A stretch of DNA of 64,000 nucleotides from Takakia lepidozioides (taxonomy: Eukaryota; Streptophyta; Takakiopsida; Takakiales; Takakiaceae). This document shows positions 11,228 through 22,520 of this stretch, piece after piece. The stretch's first letter is position 1, and each line of letters begins with the position of its first letter. The notes beneath the pieces are model-generated. The model did not search any database and was not told the DNA's origin. It saw only the letters and a list, made by a program, of their open reading frames with translations. A program made the position numbers and the translations under genes. The stretch is taken from the NCBI GenBank assembly GCA_030704615.1, contig CM060732.1:31539053-31603052 (forward strand), in the 5' to 3' direction.

Positions 11228-11764
11228 ACTGCTGTTTTGCTTATGTCTCGGTCGTCCATTTTGATCTGCCAAAAACCAGATTGTAAATCCAGCGCAGAAA
11301 ACCACTTGGCTTTCCCCAACTGGTTTAAAACATCCTGAATTAATGGCATAGGGTAAGAGTCCCTTCTGGTTAAACGGTTTACTGGCCTAAAATCACCACA
11401 AAACCGCTGGATCCATCCCTTTTTGGTGGAAGGGTAACTGGACACGACCATTCTGAACTACTCTCTCTCATCTTGCCTTGTGAGATCAAAGTCTCAATTT
11501 GTCCTTGGACCTTGTTTTCCTACCACTCTGATAGGCGGCTGGGACGACTTCTGCAAGGGGGAAAGCCTTGAGTATCAATTGTAGGTTCCACCTCACTGCA
11601 ATAACCTAAGTCAGCCTTGCTAAGAGCAAAACATTCCTGATTTGCTTTAAGCTCTTACTCCAGCTCTTTCCTTTGTTCTGGAGCGAGCTCTGGGTTGATG
11701 TGTAGTCTGGATTTCAGACTTCTCCAACGACTCTCCATTTCTTCCTCTTGACTGGGTTCTAAAC
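11228..11764 (-). pseudogene. Gypsy-2 reverse transcriptase, N-terminal half
   Basis: On the minus strand 11451-11228 reads FCGDFRPVNRLTRRDSYPMP, then NQLGKAKWFSALDLQSGFWQ, the palm motifs just upstream of the part found at 3279. The Asp of FSALDLQSG is the first RT catalytic Asp. Upstream (11452-11764) only a decayed linker is seen (PELAPEQRKELE, stop, ELKANQECFALSKADLGYC), with stops in place of the usual RT entry region. Confidence 0.85.
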
Positions 11765-13138
11765 TCATTCCCTCCCCTGGCCTACAGAGTTAGCTACTCT
11801 CTGTCTTTCCTCCTGTGTTACAACCTGATTCCAATCATGGAAATCATCCTCTATTTCTACGTTGTTGTTTCCTAGTTCTCTATCCCAAGCCTTCTGGTGA
11901 GCTTCCTGAATTATAGCGGCAGCCATGCTGCGTTGGGTCTCTTCTTGAAGGAGTTCAGACATCCCTTGGTCTTCGAACAGGTCCTCCCCTAGGCTGACAT
12001 CATCTATTATCTCCTCAACATCCTTCAGTACTGTATCTACCTCCTCACATTCTTCAGAACCTCCCATCTCCTCATCCTTATCAGATTTAGAGGTGTCAGA
12101 ACCTGAGGATCCTTCCTCCGTGTCCTCATACTCTTCCTCTGGCTTTCTTTTTTTCTCCCACAAGCCTAGGTACTGCTCATCTGACGTCAGGGTTAAGACA
12201 TTACCTGCTGACGTACTGCCTGCATACCGCACTCTGCTCTCGACCCCTCTATGGCAGGCCGTTTTGGTAACTGCAGGCTCATTATAATTTATGGTGTGCA
12301 AAGGGAAGTGAGCAAAATCCTTTCCTGGCCCATAGCGCACACGAATTGTTTCAGCTTCGGTGTCAACTACAGCGCCAAACTTTTTGAGAAAGTCTAATCC
12401 CAGCAGCATGTGATATGTATCCGTGTTCACCACCATAAAGGACAAACGATTGGTCAGCTCTCCTACTTTGACCTTGATGTCCTCAAGTCTGCTCATTGCA
12501 GTCTCAAGAGCACCAGAGGCTACTCTGTAATTTACATCCTTACTAGTAATGACAGATCCCATCAGACCAAGATCCCTTACAGTACTCGCGGATATTACTG
12601 AGAGCATGGCACCTGTGTCAATCTGGCCTAATACTTGGTAATCTCCCATTGTAATCATCACATGAAGTGCCTTTACTTTACCAGTATAAGCATATGAGAT
12701 TGTGGGTTCAGCGTGTGCTGAGTACAAAGGTTTTGGTACATCCCTCACAACTTCTACACTGTGAGTTGTCTCCCTTTGTTGTACCATTGCCCTTTCCACC
12801 ACTTTGACCAGCCCTTTCAATTTGTCTAGCTCTCCGGGCACAGTCATGATCAGATCCATGGGAGACAACGAGATTCTCCCTTTGTAGAAGTGGTTCAAGA
12901 TTCTGGATTTTGTACCTCCTTCTATGGCAGTCTTGAAATTGTTCTTTGGGTAGATTTCACTCTTGGTCCTGCTTGGCTGTTCACTGCTCTCACTATTCCT
13001 TTCTGGTGACCCTGTAGGTTCAACAATCGGACTCTGGACAGGGATACGTGTCCTTGGAAGTCTGACTTCATTGATACTATTTTGTGACATCAGATTTGTC
13101 ATTTCTGCGAGTACATCATCCTCATCATCATAGAACAC
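11765..13138 (-). pseudogene. Gypsy-2 aspartic protease with long acidic tail
   Basis: The retropepsin active site is intact as QIDTGAMLSVIS (about residue 173), followed by MLLGLDFLKKFGAVVDTE, the usual strand before the end of the domain. Residues 1-140 are charged and probably disordered. After the protease come about 170 residues rich in Glu, Asp and Ser (KPEEEYEDTEEGSSGSDTSK). The ORF is 457 codons and open, but it lies between broken gag and broken RT. Its role is to process the Gag-Pol polyprotein. Confidence 0.8.
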
Positions 13139-13148
13139 ATCTACAAAG

Positions 13149-14116
13149 TTAGTTTCCCGGAGTTCCCATCATAGTCTGGTCGAGTTTTCTACTGCACTCA
13201 CTCTCTGTATGCCCGAGTAGCTTGCAAAAGTTGCATCTCACACCACACATTTCCGTGGAATGCCCGAACCGGTGACATTTGTCACACTTAGCTGGGGTTC
13301 TTCCTTCAGGACAAATGCAGCTATGTGACCTTCTTTGTGACAAACATTACAAAGGCGAACACGAGGTGGTGTTCTAGATCCCGAGCTTTCTCCTATGACT
13401 GGTCCCCTATCAAAGTACTTCTGTAGGGTAGTGTTCAGCTGATCAAGTCTTCTGTCCATAGGGTTGACAAACACAACTGACTCATCTGTATCATCTCCTT
13501 CCAATGGCTCTAGAGGTATTTCCCCTAACTTTCCCAGGCCCCTTTCAATCTCAATGGCTGTGTCAAGTGCTTCCTCTACATCAGGGAAGCGCCTGCCCAG
13601 CATTATTCTTGCTATTTCTGGTCTCAAACCTGCTGCAAATCTACGCCTCTGTTCCAAATCAGACACCCCACTTCTTATAAATAACCGGTTCAACCTATCG
13701 AAGTATGTTTGAACCCTTTGTCTACTCTCCTGTTTGATGGTATCCATTCTTAGCCTGATTTCTGCCAAGTCAATGATACCAAACTTGGCTGAAATGGCTG
13801 CCCTGAAATCTTCCCAGTTGTCTGGCCTAGGGTTTTGTTTACGGTACCATTCATCAGCCTTGGCTCTCAGGTTGAGCCTTGCTACTTTGAAAGTTTTGTC
13901 CTCATTTAAATCCCTGACATCTGCCTCCATCTGAATTCTTTCCAGCCAGTCATTCACATCCTCACTATTCCTCCCATGATAAGGCACATCTATGCTAGTT
14001 GGACTGGTCATTTTTCTATACTCTAGTCGAAGTTCAAACTGTTCAACACCTAACTCTGACTCTAATTTTCCTGCAACTCCCTTAATGCTGACCTCTATAC
14101 CACTCCCACTGTCCAT
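13149..14116 (-). pseudogene. Gypsy-2 Gag with zinc knuckles (frameshifted)
   Basis: From 14116 the protein shows a retrotransposon Gag core (DVNDWLERIQMEADVRDLNE, then FGIIDLAEIRLRMDTIKQES and ARIMLGRRFPDVEEALDTAI). A first CCHC knuckle begins CNVCHKEGHIA and is cut by a frameshift near 13330. Two more knuckles continue in the other frame at 13149-13343 (CDKCHRFGHSTEMC and CNFCKLLGHTESEC). Gag forms the particle and binds RNA. Confidence 0.85.
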
Positions 14117-14405
14117 TTCGCAACATCTCTACTCTACCTCCCCATGTCACCTCTCGTGCCATGGTATTTATCTTCTCCCACCTTCCTAACTCTCTTATCC
14201 AAAGTGCTATGGTTGTTCTTCCACCAGTATGTATCACTCTAAGACATAAATCACCTTTAGCTATTCTCCAAGCAGGGTTGAAGAAGTACAAACAAGGGTC
14301 TGCGTGGGCATTTGGTGTGCGTCTGCTGAAGCAAATCAGCACATCTCCAATGCTTGGTTCATCAGGAATCAGTGTGTGGTCTCTGCCTGCCATCAAACCA
14401 TACAA
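14082..14405 (-). CDS. Leader ORF upstream of Gypsy-2 gag, unknown
   Basis: A 107-codon frame between primer-binding site and gag, overlapping the gag start by about 35 nt in another frame. It contains HADPCLYFFNPAWRIAKGDL and RTTIALWIRELGRWEKINTM. I do not recognise a family. Its position suggests a leader peptide or chance ORF. Confidence 0.3.
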   Translation of the reverse strand: MYGLMAGRDHTLIPDEPSIGDVLICFSRRTPNAHADPCLYFFNPAWRIAKGDLCLRVIHTGGRTTIALWIRELGRWEKINTMAREVTWGGRVEMLRNGQWEWYRGQH

Positions 14406-14445
14406 TACCAGTCAAGATCCCTAGCTAGTAGAAATCAAGATTTAA

Positions 14446-14461
14446 CGAAGCTCTGATACCA
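14446..14461 (-). promoter_or_regulatory. Primer-binding site of Gypsy-2 (initiator tRNA-Met type)
   Basis: The minus strand reads TGGTATCAGAGCTTCG. TGGTATCAGAGC is the plant retroelement PBS complementary to the 3' end of initiator tRNA-Met. It marks the 5' LTR boundary just to the right, though no clean TG..CA LTR end could be assigned. Confidence 0.85.
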
Positions 14462-16499
14462 AAAGAAGGGGCGTGAATCCCCTTATGTATAATTCTAATT
14501 GTGCTTCCCTCCATTCTAAGCGGAGCAAAAGAAAGGAACGTTCTTCTAATCTGTCCAACTGTCGTCACTTGGCTGTGGGTTTCCCTCAGCTCCTTCGTGA
14601 TCAGAGTTCAAGCAATCCTCATCCACGCTGCAGCGGAAGAGAAGACATGGATGGGGAGTCAAATTGTTGTTCACTCTTGGTTCTACCTTTTACACAACAT
14701 CCTCTACCTGCAGGTACAACACCAACTATGCTGCCACGATGTATTCAGTGATGCAATCAGCCCTATGTCAGTGATGAAACACTGCCCTTGTGGGCAGTTC
14801 CCTTGGTCAGCAACACGTCGGAAGCCCCTTTTTGTAATGAGATCACGGTCTAGGTGGATGGGCAGCTCAGATCTGCCATGAACTGCAGGCCCACTAGTTT
14901 GATCATTCAGGGTTCATGTCTTCTTGACCTTGCCTCTCCATTTGTCCATCCCTCATCAACCCTTTCTCCCTTTTCACTTTTTCTTTCTCTCACACTCTTT
15001 TTCTTTCGTGTGTGGATTCCTCACTTTTTCCACAACAGCATGGCTATGATGCAATGCAATGCACATCCAGCCAGGCATCCAGTGCATCCATCATTGAAGT
15101 CAACCTTGGTCACACAAGACATGATCTGCCCCTCTGTCAGTCTTTCTCTTTCTCTCTCTCTCTCCAGTGACTGGTCCTTGCACTATCTTTCCCCAAGTGG
15201 ATCCTATTTGGCCAAGGTGCTTCACAACCCTTCTACAGATCTCAAATCACACACACCTGACAGCTCTCTTTTTCTCCTCAACTGCAAACATCAGTCACTC
15301 ACATGTTGAGAACACTTCTAGAAATCAGATCCAAACCCCAAAACAGTATTGACTTTTCTTCCCCATCCACGTCATCCCTTCTCAGCTCTTCAAATCCGTT
15401 TCTGACTGACCATCCCTGTTTTCCTCTATCCACCAAGCTAGTTCTACACTGGCTCCACTGTTTTAACATCTAGGGCTGCCTTGTTTTGCTGGCTGAAGAC
15501 ACTGAAAATAAAGAAAAGGAACACAACAACAGCAACCATTCTGACCCTGAGGTGAGATATCCTTGTCCCTCTCATTTTCCTAATGACAGTGTAACAACAG
15601 GTGCATCCATCTCCACCCTATCCTGGTTTGAATTCCAGTGTCTTCATTCCATTTTCAAAGGCCTTTTCTACTCCTCACATTTCTGTCCCCTTTAGCACAT
15701 ACAAGAGACAGTTCCAAAAACTTCACAAAGTCATTCCTAAGTGCCCCAAAAGAGAAGCCACACTCTTAGAACTTATCTGTCTTATACTCGTGTGAAGCGG
15801 TGGTTCTGCCTGCCAAGCTGGCACCTCACCATCGTTGTCATCAGCCATATTCAACGCTTCTCCTGATCTTGATTCCAGTTCTCATCATGTCATGACGGCT
15901 TGCTTCATCAGCTGGCAACATCCTTGTGCTTGCCAACCTCTACCCTATCCTTCTACATGTGCACTTCTGCCCTAAGGATTGATGTGCTCCTACAGCTCTA
16001 AGACAGAAGGCAACTACAAGTCTTAATTACAGATAACCTGAGTCGCATCCACACCAGCTTGCACTTCTCATTCCCCGACAGTAGTTGTTGCGCTCCATCT
16101 CCTCATAACTGTACTCTTCAAGACAATGGCGGCAGCGGTAGTGCACCGCTCTTAGCACCTGCTCAGCTTTCAAAATTGATCATTACCACGCAGAAAGAGG
16201 CACCGCTTCTCCTTGCACAAAATGCCAAGCAGATCCCTTAACGTCGCGCTTTAAGGCAAGCTGATTCACATGGCGCAGGTGTAAGTTCCCAAGCCAGCCT
16301 GCCTGACAACACTACGGCAGCAGCTGTGAAGAGTTGCCCGTTGTCTTCCTCCTCGTTTTCCTCAGCTCGAGTTTCTAGGTTAAACATACGCGACGAAAAT
16401 CATTCATTCCAAGGATGAAAAATGCGCATGTTATGACTTAGCCATATTTTGTCTTGGCAGAGCAAGAACATAGTGTTCCCATGGAATTACCTGTAGGCC
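14462..16499. other. Noncoding pyrimidine-rich stretch, probably the Gypsy-2 5' LTR and beyond
   Basis: It lies immediately outside the PBS, where the 5' LTR must be. Plus-strand composition is rich in C and T, with a CT microsatellite near 15146-15166. No ORF shows a recognisable domain. Its matching 3' LTR is not in the window, so the right-hand LTR end cannot be placed. Confidence 0.45.
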
Positions 16500-16609
16500 T
16501 GGGTAATTCCCTCCCGACATTAGTACCAGGCACTCCCTTTTTCACCAATGCCGTAATTTGATGCCCAACAAAAATTTTAATGTTACTCCCATGCATTCAC
16601 ACTACATGT
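16500..16609. repeat. Dispersed repeat shared with 57905-58018
   Basis: TTCCCTCCCGACATTAGTAC.. through ..ACTCCCATGCATTCACACTA recurs with small changes at 57918-58016. The LINE-like coding relic follows it here but not there. Confidence 0.65.
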
Positions 16610-16728
16610 GTGGATCATATCTTCACTCTAAGCCAGATTATCCAGGGAAGGAAAAAAGAAGGGAAACCCACTTATGTTTTTTTCCTAGATGTCAAAAAGG
16701 CTTATGACACACTGTGGAGAGAGAATGG
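16610..16728 (+). pseudogene. LINE (non-LTR) reverse transcriptase fragment
   Basis: An open 38-codon stretch reads VDHIFTLSQIIQGRKKEGKP, then TYVFFLDVKKAYDTLWREN. FLDVKKAYDTLW matches the non-LTR RT catalytic block (first Asp, F-D-x-x-K-A-Y-D), and the preceding IFTL..I segment is also typical. It is cut off immediately after, at the junction with the MULE transposase relic. Confidence 0.8.
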
Positions 16729-16894
16729 ACCTTCCGCCCATTCCGGAGCCATGTAGTCATACAGGCGACTATTTAGATAGTCGTCGAATGAACGACTGCG
16801 GGAGGTCAATTTCATATAAAAACATGGTGCAGTCATGGTCAAAGTCATGAAAACCATGACTACCACAGTTTGGCAGTCATAACTACCGCGATTT

Positions 16895-18473
16895 GTTGTA
16901 GTGGAAGACAGTATGAGAGCGCTAGAAGACTAGCTGACATTTTGGCACTTCAGGTACAGACAATGGGAAGCATGCATGACAACGGTGCGTGCACTTGCAC
17001 AGTTCATTGAGTTTGTATCCATTTCCAATCATGTCTGTTGTGGTGGGGTGTGCCTGTCCTCTTTCTGATATGTGTTTTTCCATTTTGCAGCACTTCTCAA
17101 TTGAGGAGATGGCGGACATGCCCTCTTGCAATCTGGTGGAGACAGTGCACAGTGTATAGTTGGAGCAATCTGGAAAGCGGGGCCGGGATTTGTATGTGGC
17201 GACGGCAGATGATTTGATTTGAACTCTACTGCAACAGACGAGATATCGGGAGTTCTTGCGGGGTGGCGTTGGTGGCAAGGGTCCAGACAAGTCCGAGTTG
17301 ATGTTGCGAGCAGCAAGAAGATCAGGGGATCCGAACAAGATTGCCAGGGCTGTCAGCATGTGTGCGGAAGGAACTCCACTGGTGTCTAGAGTTCCTCATC
17401 TGGAGGGTAAGGAGAGATTCGGGTCTTGTAAGCGGAAATTGAACACCCCTCCTGGGTCGGATGCGGACTCCCACAGGCCGGACAGGGACAACTTCTCCAT
17501 GCCGCGTGTTCCATTTCATCAAAGGTTTGTTTCCGGCATATCCAGTGCAGACGATCCTTTGTCACAAAGCCAAAGGCAGCCATCTCCCACAGTGAGTGCA
17601 ATGGGGCAGGAGGCGAACGTGCTCCCCCCTGTGGTGGAGTCCATGTGCCCCGACGCAGTCTGGCACATAGAACGCACCATTGTTGGGTCTCGAGTGAAGT
17701 GCACGGCAATCAGAGCAACCAATCGTGAGAAATGCAAGTCCTCCATATCCAGAGGCAAGGTCCGCACTCCGGCTCCGACCTTCACTGGTTTGTTCACGCC
17801 TTATGGGCAAGCCGAGGCGAAGAACCACAAATTCTGGTTCTGCCCTGACGACTGTGGTAGGTGCGTGCGTGGGACTGTGCGACCATCGGTTGTCATGAAG
17901 CCTCCTCCACCAAGCGTTTGGCTTGTGAAGGTGGGGACACATCTCACAACTCAAGAGATTGCCATGTTGGAGGAGGCAGGCTTCTCCCTTCAGCGAGCCC
18001 CCTCTGTACATGCAGGTGCTTCTACTTCAGCAAGTTCTGGAGTGCCACCACCCAACGCTGATGCATGGCCAACAAAACAAAATGGGAAGTTGGTTCGTCG
18101 TTTCCCTCCGATTGCCGAGCATTTCGGCAAGGTGGAATCCGCTCGAATGCTTCAAGGTCGTATTACATGCACTATGGAAGTTCCACATCCTGGGTATGGA
18201 CGAATCTACACTATGATGACCTCCACATCCGCTATGCATGACCGGTTGTACAACATCACAGTTTCAAATTTCCCCAACTGCACTTGTCCTGATTTTGTTG
18301 GCATGCTTACAACAAGTTTGGGAAAGATAGGAAAATTTATACCCTGCAAGCATATGTATTTTATCTTCTTGAACAAAATGGTTTGTGATCCCAGATGCGA
18401 CATCTTCATTCACCAGGCCACCATGAGTTTCAACGAGGTGAATACACTTATGCAACGGGATAGGAGCACATAA
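16895..18473 (+). pseudogene. MULE transposase 3' part (copy C1) with SWIM finger
   Basis: It begins in the last part of exon 1 (FWHFRYRQWEACMT), then an intron 16985-17090 (GTGCGTGC..TTTTGCAG, 106 nt), then exon 2. Exon 2 has a TAG (Trp expected) at about 17157 and a TGA (Arg expected) at about 17218; from 17256 to the TAA at 18471 it is open for 405 codons. It contains a conserved cysteine-rich block (VKCTAIRATNREKC.. then FWFCPDDCGRCVRG) and a SWIM zinc finger, CTCPDF..CKHMYFIF (CxC..CxH), typical of Mutator transposases. The 5' two thirds of the gene is absent. Confidence 0.87.
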
Positions 18474-18911
18474 CATCCTCCTCACTTTGGTCATCTGCAA
18501 ATTCCATTACTGGATTTCACAAGAGTTGAAACTTGAACTTGATGTCTCTTCATATATTTGGTGCCAATGCAGCCTCCAATTATGTTGTGCCATGTGTGCC
18601 ATTTCTTTCTTGTGTGTAATCGTTCGAAAATAAATGGAATGGATGCAAATGCTTTCAGAAGTCGTTCCTGCATTTTAATTTCTAGTGTTTTGCATGAATG
18701 AATGCCACGGCTATAGGCCCCTCGGCTATAGGTGCTATATGTTTATGATGACATGGCATCTGCCAAGTTGTCCAGATGCCACGTTATTCTGACGACTGCC
18801 ACGTCAGCCGGATACTGACACGTCAGCAGGCCCACGCCACATCAGTGCGACCCCACGCTCACGCCACATCACCTCCACGTGAGCGTACACTCTCACGCTC
18901 ACGCGGAAGTC
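18474..18911. other. 3' arm of MULE copy C1
   Basis: Noncoding. It ends with repeated CTCACGC units and GCTCACGCGGAAGTCACATC plus CCC, resembling the right TIR of MULE-D (GCTCACGGTTTAGCAATCCC). The likely element end is about 18916. No left end is present, so the target duplication cannot be tested. Confidence 0.5.
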
Positions 18912-19359
18912 ACATCCCCTGCCAGCTATAACATAGATATTTGATAGCAACACATAAGTCCCGTGAGATAGATGTTGCCGCACATTCAGCCATCTCCACA
19001 TTATTACCATGGATTTTGCAGGCACCACAACATCCCTCCTCCAATATGATGCGATGTTGGCAAATTTCTGGGGGTACACCTCGAAGATCAGTATAGGTCC
19101 ATGCAAAAGCCGTACGATGTTTCTGGAAGAACTCCTTCCACATAGACAATTCACTTGAGGGGATTGCCGTAGAAATTATAATGTCATTGGGCTCAGCAGC
19201 TGTATTCAGATTCAAAGTTTGATAAGGATCTTTCTTCACCAATGGAGCACGGTCGTCATCAGCCGAATCATACCACGCGATATCTTCCGACGTAGTAGCC
19301 AATTCCCACTCAGATTCATGCTGCACCATATAAGATGATCGGGCTCCCTCCCATCGCAA
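18910..19359 (-). pseudogene. Gypsy-3 reverse transcriptase start (truncated)
   Basis: The minus-strand frame contains RTAFAWTYTDLRGVPPEICQ HRI, matching the RT-proximal segment of Gypsy-1 (FAWSYEDLKGIPPEVCQHKI). Homology stops right after (..ILEEG). The remaining about 45 residues are junction sequence, so the polymerase domain itself is absent. Confidence 0.75.
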
Positions 19360-19414
19360 AATAGCATCATCAGAGTCACTATCAAAATCACCATGTCAGG
19401 GGTACTCCCCGAGA

Positions 19415-20047
19415 TTAGAAAATCGGTAAATCCGTCGGCGAACCACTGTCAATTTGAACGCCCGTAATAACAACACCATCTATTGTCACATCAAGAACGG
19501 GGGCACCTGGATCCGGATTGAGTGTGGATACACTCACTTCATGGATGTCATTATTCAGTGCCTGTCTCCGAACTAGAGATGACTGCAAAGAAGCCCTGTA
19601 TTGAGGTGCAATAGCCAACAATTGCCGCAAAGAAATAGCACGTTGCAGAGTGTCCAGGTCCTTAAGTATATCAGAGTGAGCCAAGCCTTTAGTTAGAGCC
19701 ATGACTCTTCTCCGTCGAGATCCCTTGGGATATCCTATCGTGCCATTACCCATTTTTGGACCAGTATACTTCCCTCTTTTTCTCCGCTGGATTGGCTCCG
19801 TTTTGGGTTGGGGTATCGGGGCTGAGATGACAGGAGACGGATCGATAGAGTCCACGATAGTAGAAGATGGATGAACAACCAAACTAGGCGACATTATCGT
19901 TGGTATCGGATGAATATCGGGCATAGTGGGCAAAGATCGTTGTGCCTCCTCAATTGGCTTGGGGTTCACACTATCGGGAATTTTTAAAGCAGAGTCTTCC
20001 ATGATAGGGTCCATCGGCAATAACTTACGAGCTCTAGTGGTAACCAT
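19415..20047 (-). pseudogene. Gypsy-3 protease region (N-terminal part)
   Basis: A 210-codon frame with a Pro/Ser-rich start, a basic patch (RRKRGKYTGPKMGNG) and at its end VTIDGVVITGVQIDSGSPTD, the retropepsin flap-to-active-site strand with the DSG catalytic triplet. The frame ends a few residues later and the second half of the protease is missing. Confidence 0.68.
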
Positions 20048-20204
20048 TTTAACATGGGATTTTCTGATTCAACATTAAAATAATAAGATTGCAAAGGGGT
20101 ATCGGCTACTTCCATCTTGCCTTTGCCTTTCAAAATGACTATCTTATCAGCCAAATTTATATCACTTGTCCTGTTCCTCACATAATCCTGTACTGTTACT
20201 CGAT

Positions 20205-21029
20205 TCACAACTCGATTGATATTAGTATCTCCAAAAGAATGTGACGGGCCTGCGGTTGATGGAACTGGTCCTGAACCCATTGGCGCAGGGACTGATGAAA
20301 TTTGCTGATGGATGGGATTCTGGGGGTACGGACTCTCGCATTGTTTAGCAATATGTCCCTGACCTCCACAACGCCCACAAAGCATAATATAATCAACCGG
20401 GGCTTAGGATTAGGGCATTCACTGGCAATATGTCCAATCTCATGGCAACGATAGCAAACAGGATATTGTCCATTCCTTGATCGTCGCGCAGGCGGCCGAT
20501 AAGGAGCATTGGTCTGTTGTGGATACATCTGCTACTGCTGGCCTCCTCCGCCTCCATAGGTTTGGCCATAGGCTCCCTGAGGTGGTATCCCCCGCACTTG
20601 TTGTCGAGTAGGGTGATTAACCGACTGGTACCAACTCTGTGGTCCTCGGGTTGGTCTCCAGGGTTGCTGAACCTGGGAAGACTGGTTAGACCATTGAACA
20701 GCCACACGCTGGTTGGCAGATGGTGGAGTCAACCCAATTTGATTGACATCCCAACCCGTCCTCGGCTTGTTCTTTATTGGAGTCAAACCCATAGCCGATT
20801 GTAAATGACAACATTGTAATATCACATGTCATGTTTTACCACAATAACCACATTTAGCAACAGCTCCATTAATGGGATTAGTCACTGGTCCCACAGGGCG
20901 TTCGTTAGCAAGGTGTCCATGATCCTGACAATTAGAACACCACATATTGGTTCGTTGATTATTTGGCTTGGGTCTCCCTTCTCGTTTAGCAGCTAATTGC
21001 ACGGAGAGTTCCTCCATTTTCTTAGTCAA
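20205..21029 (-). pseudogene. Gypsy-3 Gag C-terminal zinc-knuckle region
   Basis: Several frames carry CCHC-type knuckles: CSNCQDHGHLANER and CGYCGK (about 20829-21029), CYRCHEIGHIASEC (about 20400-20470) and CGRCGGQGHIAKQC (about 20340-20385). They are separated by Gln/Pro-rich spacers. Frame changes between them show decay of one Gag C-terminus that bound genomic RNA. Confidence 0.75.
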
Positions 21030-21041
21030 TGCCGCAATCTG

Positions 21042-21820
21042 TCATTCTTGTGGGTCAACTACCACACCAGCTGGTAATTGATTTTGCAAAGATACAGGGG
21101 CATACATCCCCACAGTAGACTGGGTTGAAGAGGGGAACATAGTCACTGGGGCTGACGATGCTTGTGGTGCCCAGGCATCAGTGTCAAACATTGTCATGGG
21201 CCCAACTGAATAAGTAGTAACATTAATAGTCTCCCATAACTTGGCCCGATTAATTGTTGCCGGTAAATTCGCAGGAATGCCTTCTTTGACAAAGCGTTTT
21301 AGTTTGGCCGGAGGCAACCCCTCTACAAATAGGCCCATCTGCATACGGTTAGGAATGTTATGATTATTCCATCGCCAAAGAATATCCTCTAGACGAGCTG
21401 CAAATGAATCGACCGACTCGCCTTTCACCATATGGAGTTTTGTCAGTTGCTCCCGTAGACGATCGGTAAAACCGAAAGGTCGAAACTGTGTGAGGAAGGC
21501 TGTTATGAATTCCAATCAGGAAATACTCCATGTTGTTGTCGATCATACCATTGAAATGCTAATTCCCGCAAAGTGGTAGGGAACATTGTCAACCAACAGA
21601 ACTCTGTCCTGACATTATTAGCAATACACGTTGTCATAAATTGAGCCAAATGACGGTCAGGATCTGACCCTTGGAGCCCCATAAACTGTGGCAAAGGTGA
21701 TACATTAACAGTTCTATCGTTGGGCATTCCCACATTCACCACCACCGGAATTGATTGGAGAGCGGCCGCAATTGGTACTGCTGCCATTGGTACTAGAACA
21801 ATAGGTGGTGCAAAGATTCC
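21042..21820 (-). pseudogene. Gypsy-3 Gag core
   Basis: Minus-strand frames 21503-21862 and 21042-21515 give FMGLQGSDPDRHLAQFMTTC, LRELAFQWYDRQQHG, a frame change near 21510, then FITAFLTQFRPFGFTDRLRE QL and ESVDSFAARLEDILWRWNNH, the helical retrotransposon Gag domain. It is directly cut by MULE-B at 21830. Confidence 0.82.
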
Positions 21821-21829
21821 AATAGGGGA
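21821..21829. repeat. Left 9-bp target-site duplication of MULE-B
   Basis: AATAGGGGA, repeated exactly at 35379-35387. Confidence 0.9.
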
Positions 21830-21900
21830 GAGGTTTACTATTTCATGAGCGCATGAGCCCATGAGCCTATGAGCCTATGAGCTCATGAGCGGGCATCCGC
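21830..21900 (+). repeat. Left TIR and subterminal repeats of MULE-B
   Basis: GAGGTTTACTATTTCATGAG is followed by repeated CATGAGCC/TATGAGCC units. Confidence 0.88.
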
Positions 21901-22520
21901 GGAATTGGAATTTTCCTGCCTTTATTGACGGTGTTATGTCCTCTTACCTCGGTAATAGGGTCTGTTTCTCCTGGTCCAGGATGCGGAATGAGGAATTTCG
22001 GAGCCGTTATTCCCAAGAGCAGTGTGCTAAAATGGTGTTTTGAAGACATCCACCGGGGTATTTCGGCACCGAAATTACCTCTTAAAATGTGATATAGTGC
22101 GGTATTTAAAGGCGCAGAACGGGCAATTTCGGCGCCGAAATACCCAAGTGGAATGTGGTGAAGTGCCTTGTGCTGAAGGCTTCCATCGCAATATTTTGGT
22201 GCAGTAATTCATCCGTGGAATTTTTGAGGCCCATATAACGAAGGCGCAAACTGGGCTATTTCGGCGCCAAATTTCCCAATAGGAATGTTAGAAACGGCAG
22301 GGTTTTCATGGCTTCAAGTTCCCGGGTCGATGGTGTGCATAAATTACTTGTAGGGTTCTTCACTGAAGTTTGCGTCTCTTCTGCTTTTATTATAGATTTT
22401 GGTTGGCGGAAGAAATGTAGGGAATGGACAAGCAGTCTGAACACAATGATTTTTCAAATCGTCAATATATTCATTAAGTGTTTCAGAACTGTACAACAAA
22501 AGGATCCAAATGAGACTTTG
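21901..22520. other. MULE-B left arm with palindromes
   Basis: There is no gene. It contains copies of the B palindrome near 22061 (TTTCGGCACCGAAATT), 22127 (AATTTCGGCGCCGAAATA) and 22259 (TATTTCGGCGCCAAATTT). Confidence 0.7.

Larger units (their letters stand above)
517..14461 (-). mobile_element. Gypsy-2: Ty3/gypsy retrotransposon split by MULE-A
   Basis: On the minus strand, from high to low coordinate, the order is primer-binding site, gag with zinc knuckles, aspartic protease, N-terminal RT, [MULE-A insertion], C-terminal RT with RNase H, a second RNase H-like segment, and integrase zinc finger plus core. PR-RT-RH-IN order is diagnostic of Ty3/gypsy. RT resumes across the insertion as ..VITK / KGLYEWLVMPFG.., so the two halves were one gene. 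The element has nonsense codons and frameshifts and its 3' LTR is not visible, so it is dead and 3'-truncated. Confidence 0.88.

Noticed and set aside
14473-16241. Short plus-strand frames in the stretch right of the Gypsy-2 PBS
   Set aside because: No recognisable motifs and pyrimidine-rich composition; better explained as LTR or noncoding DNA.
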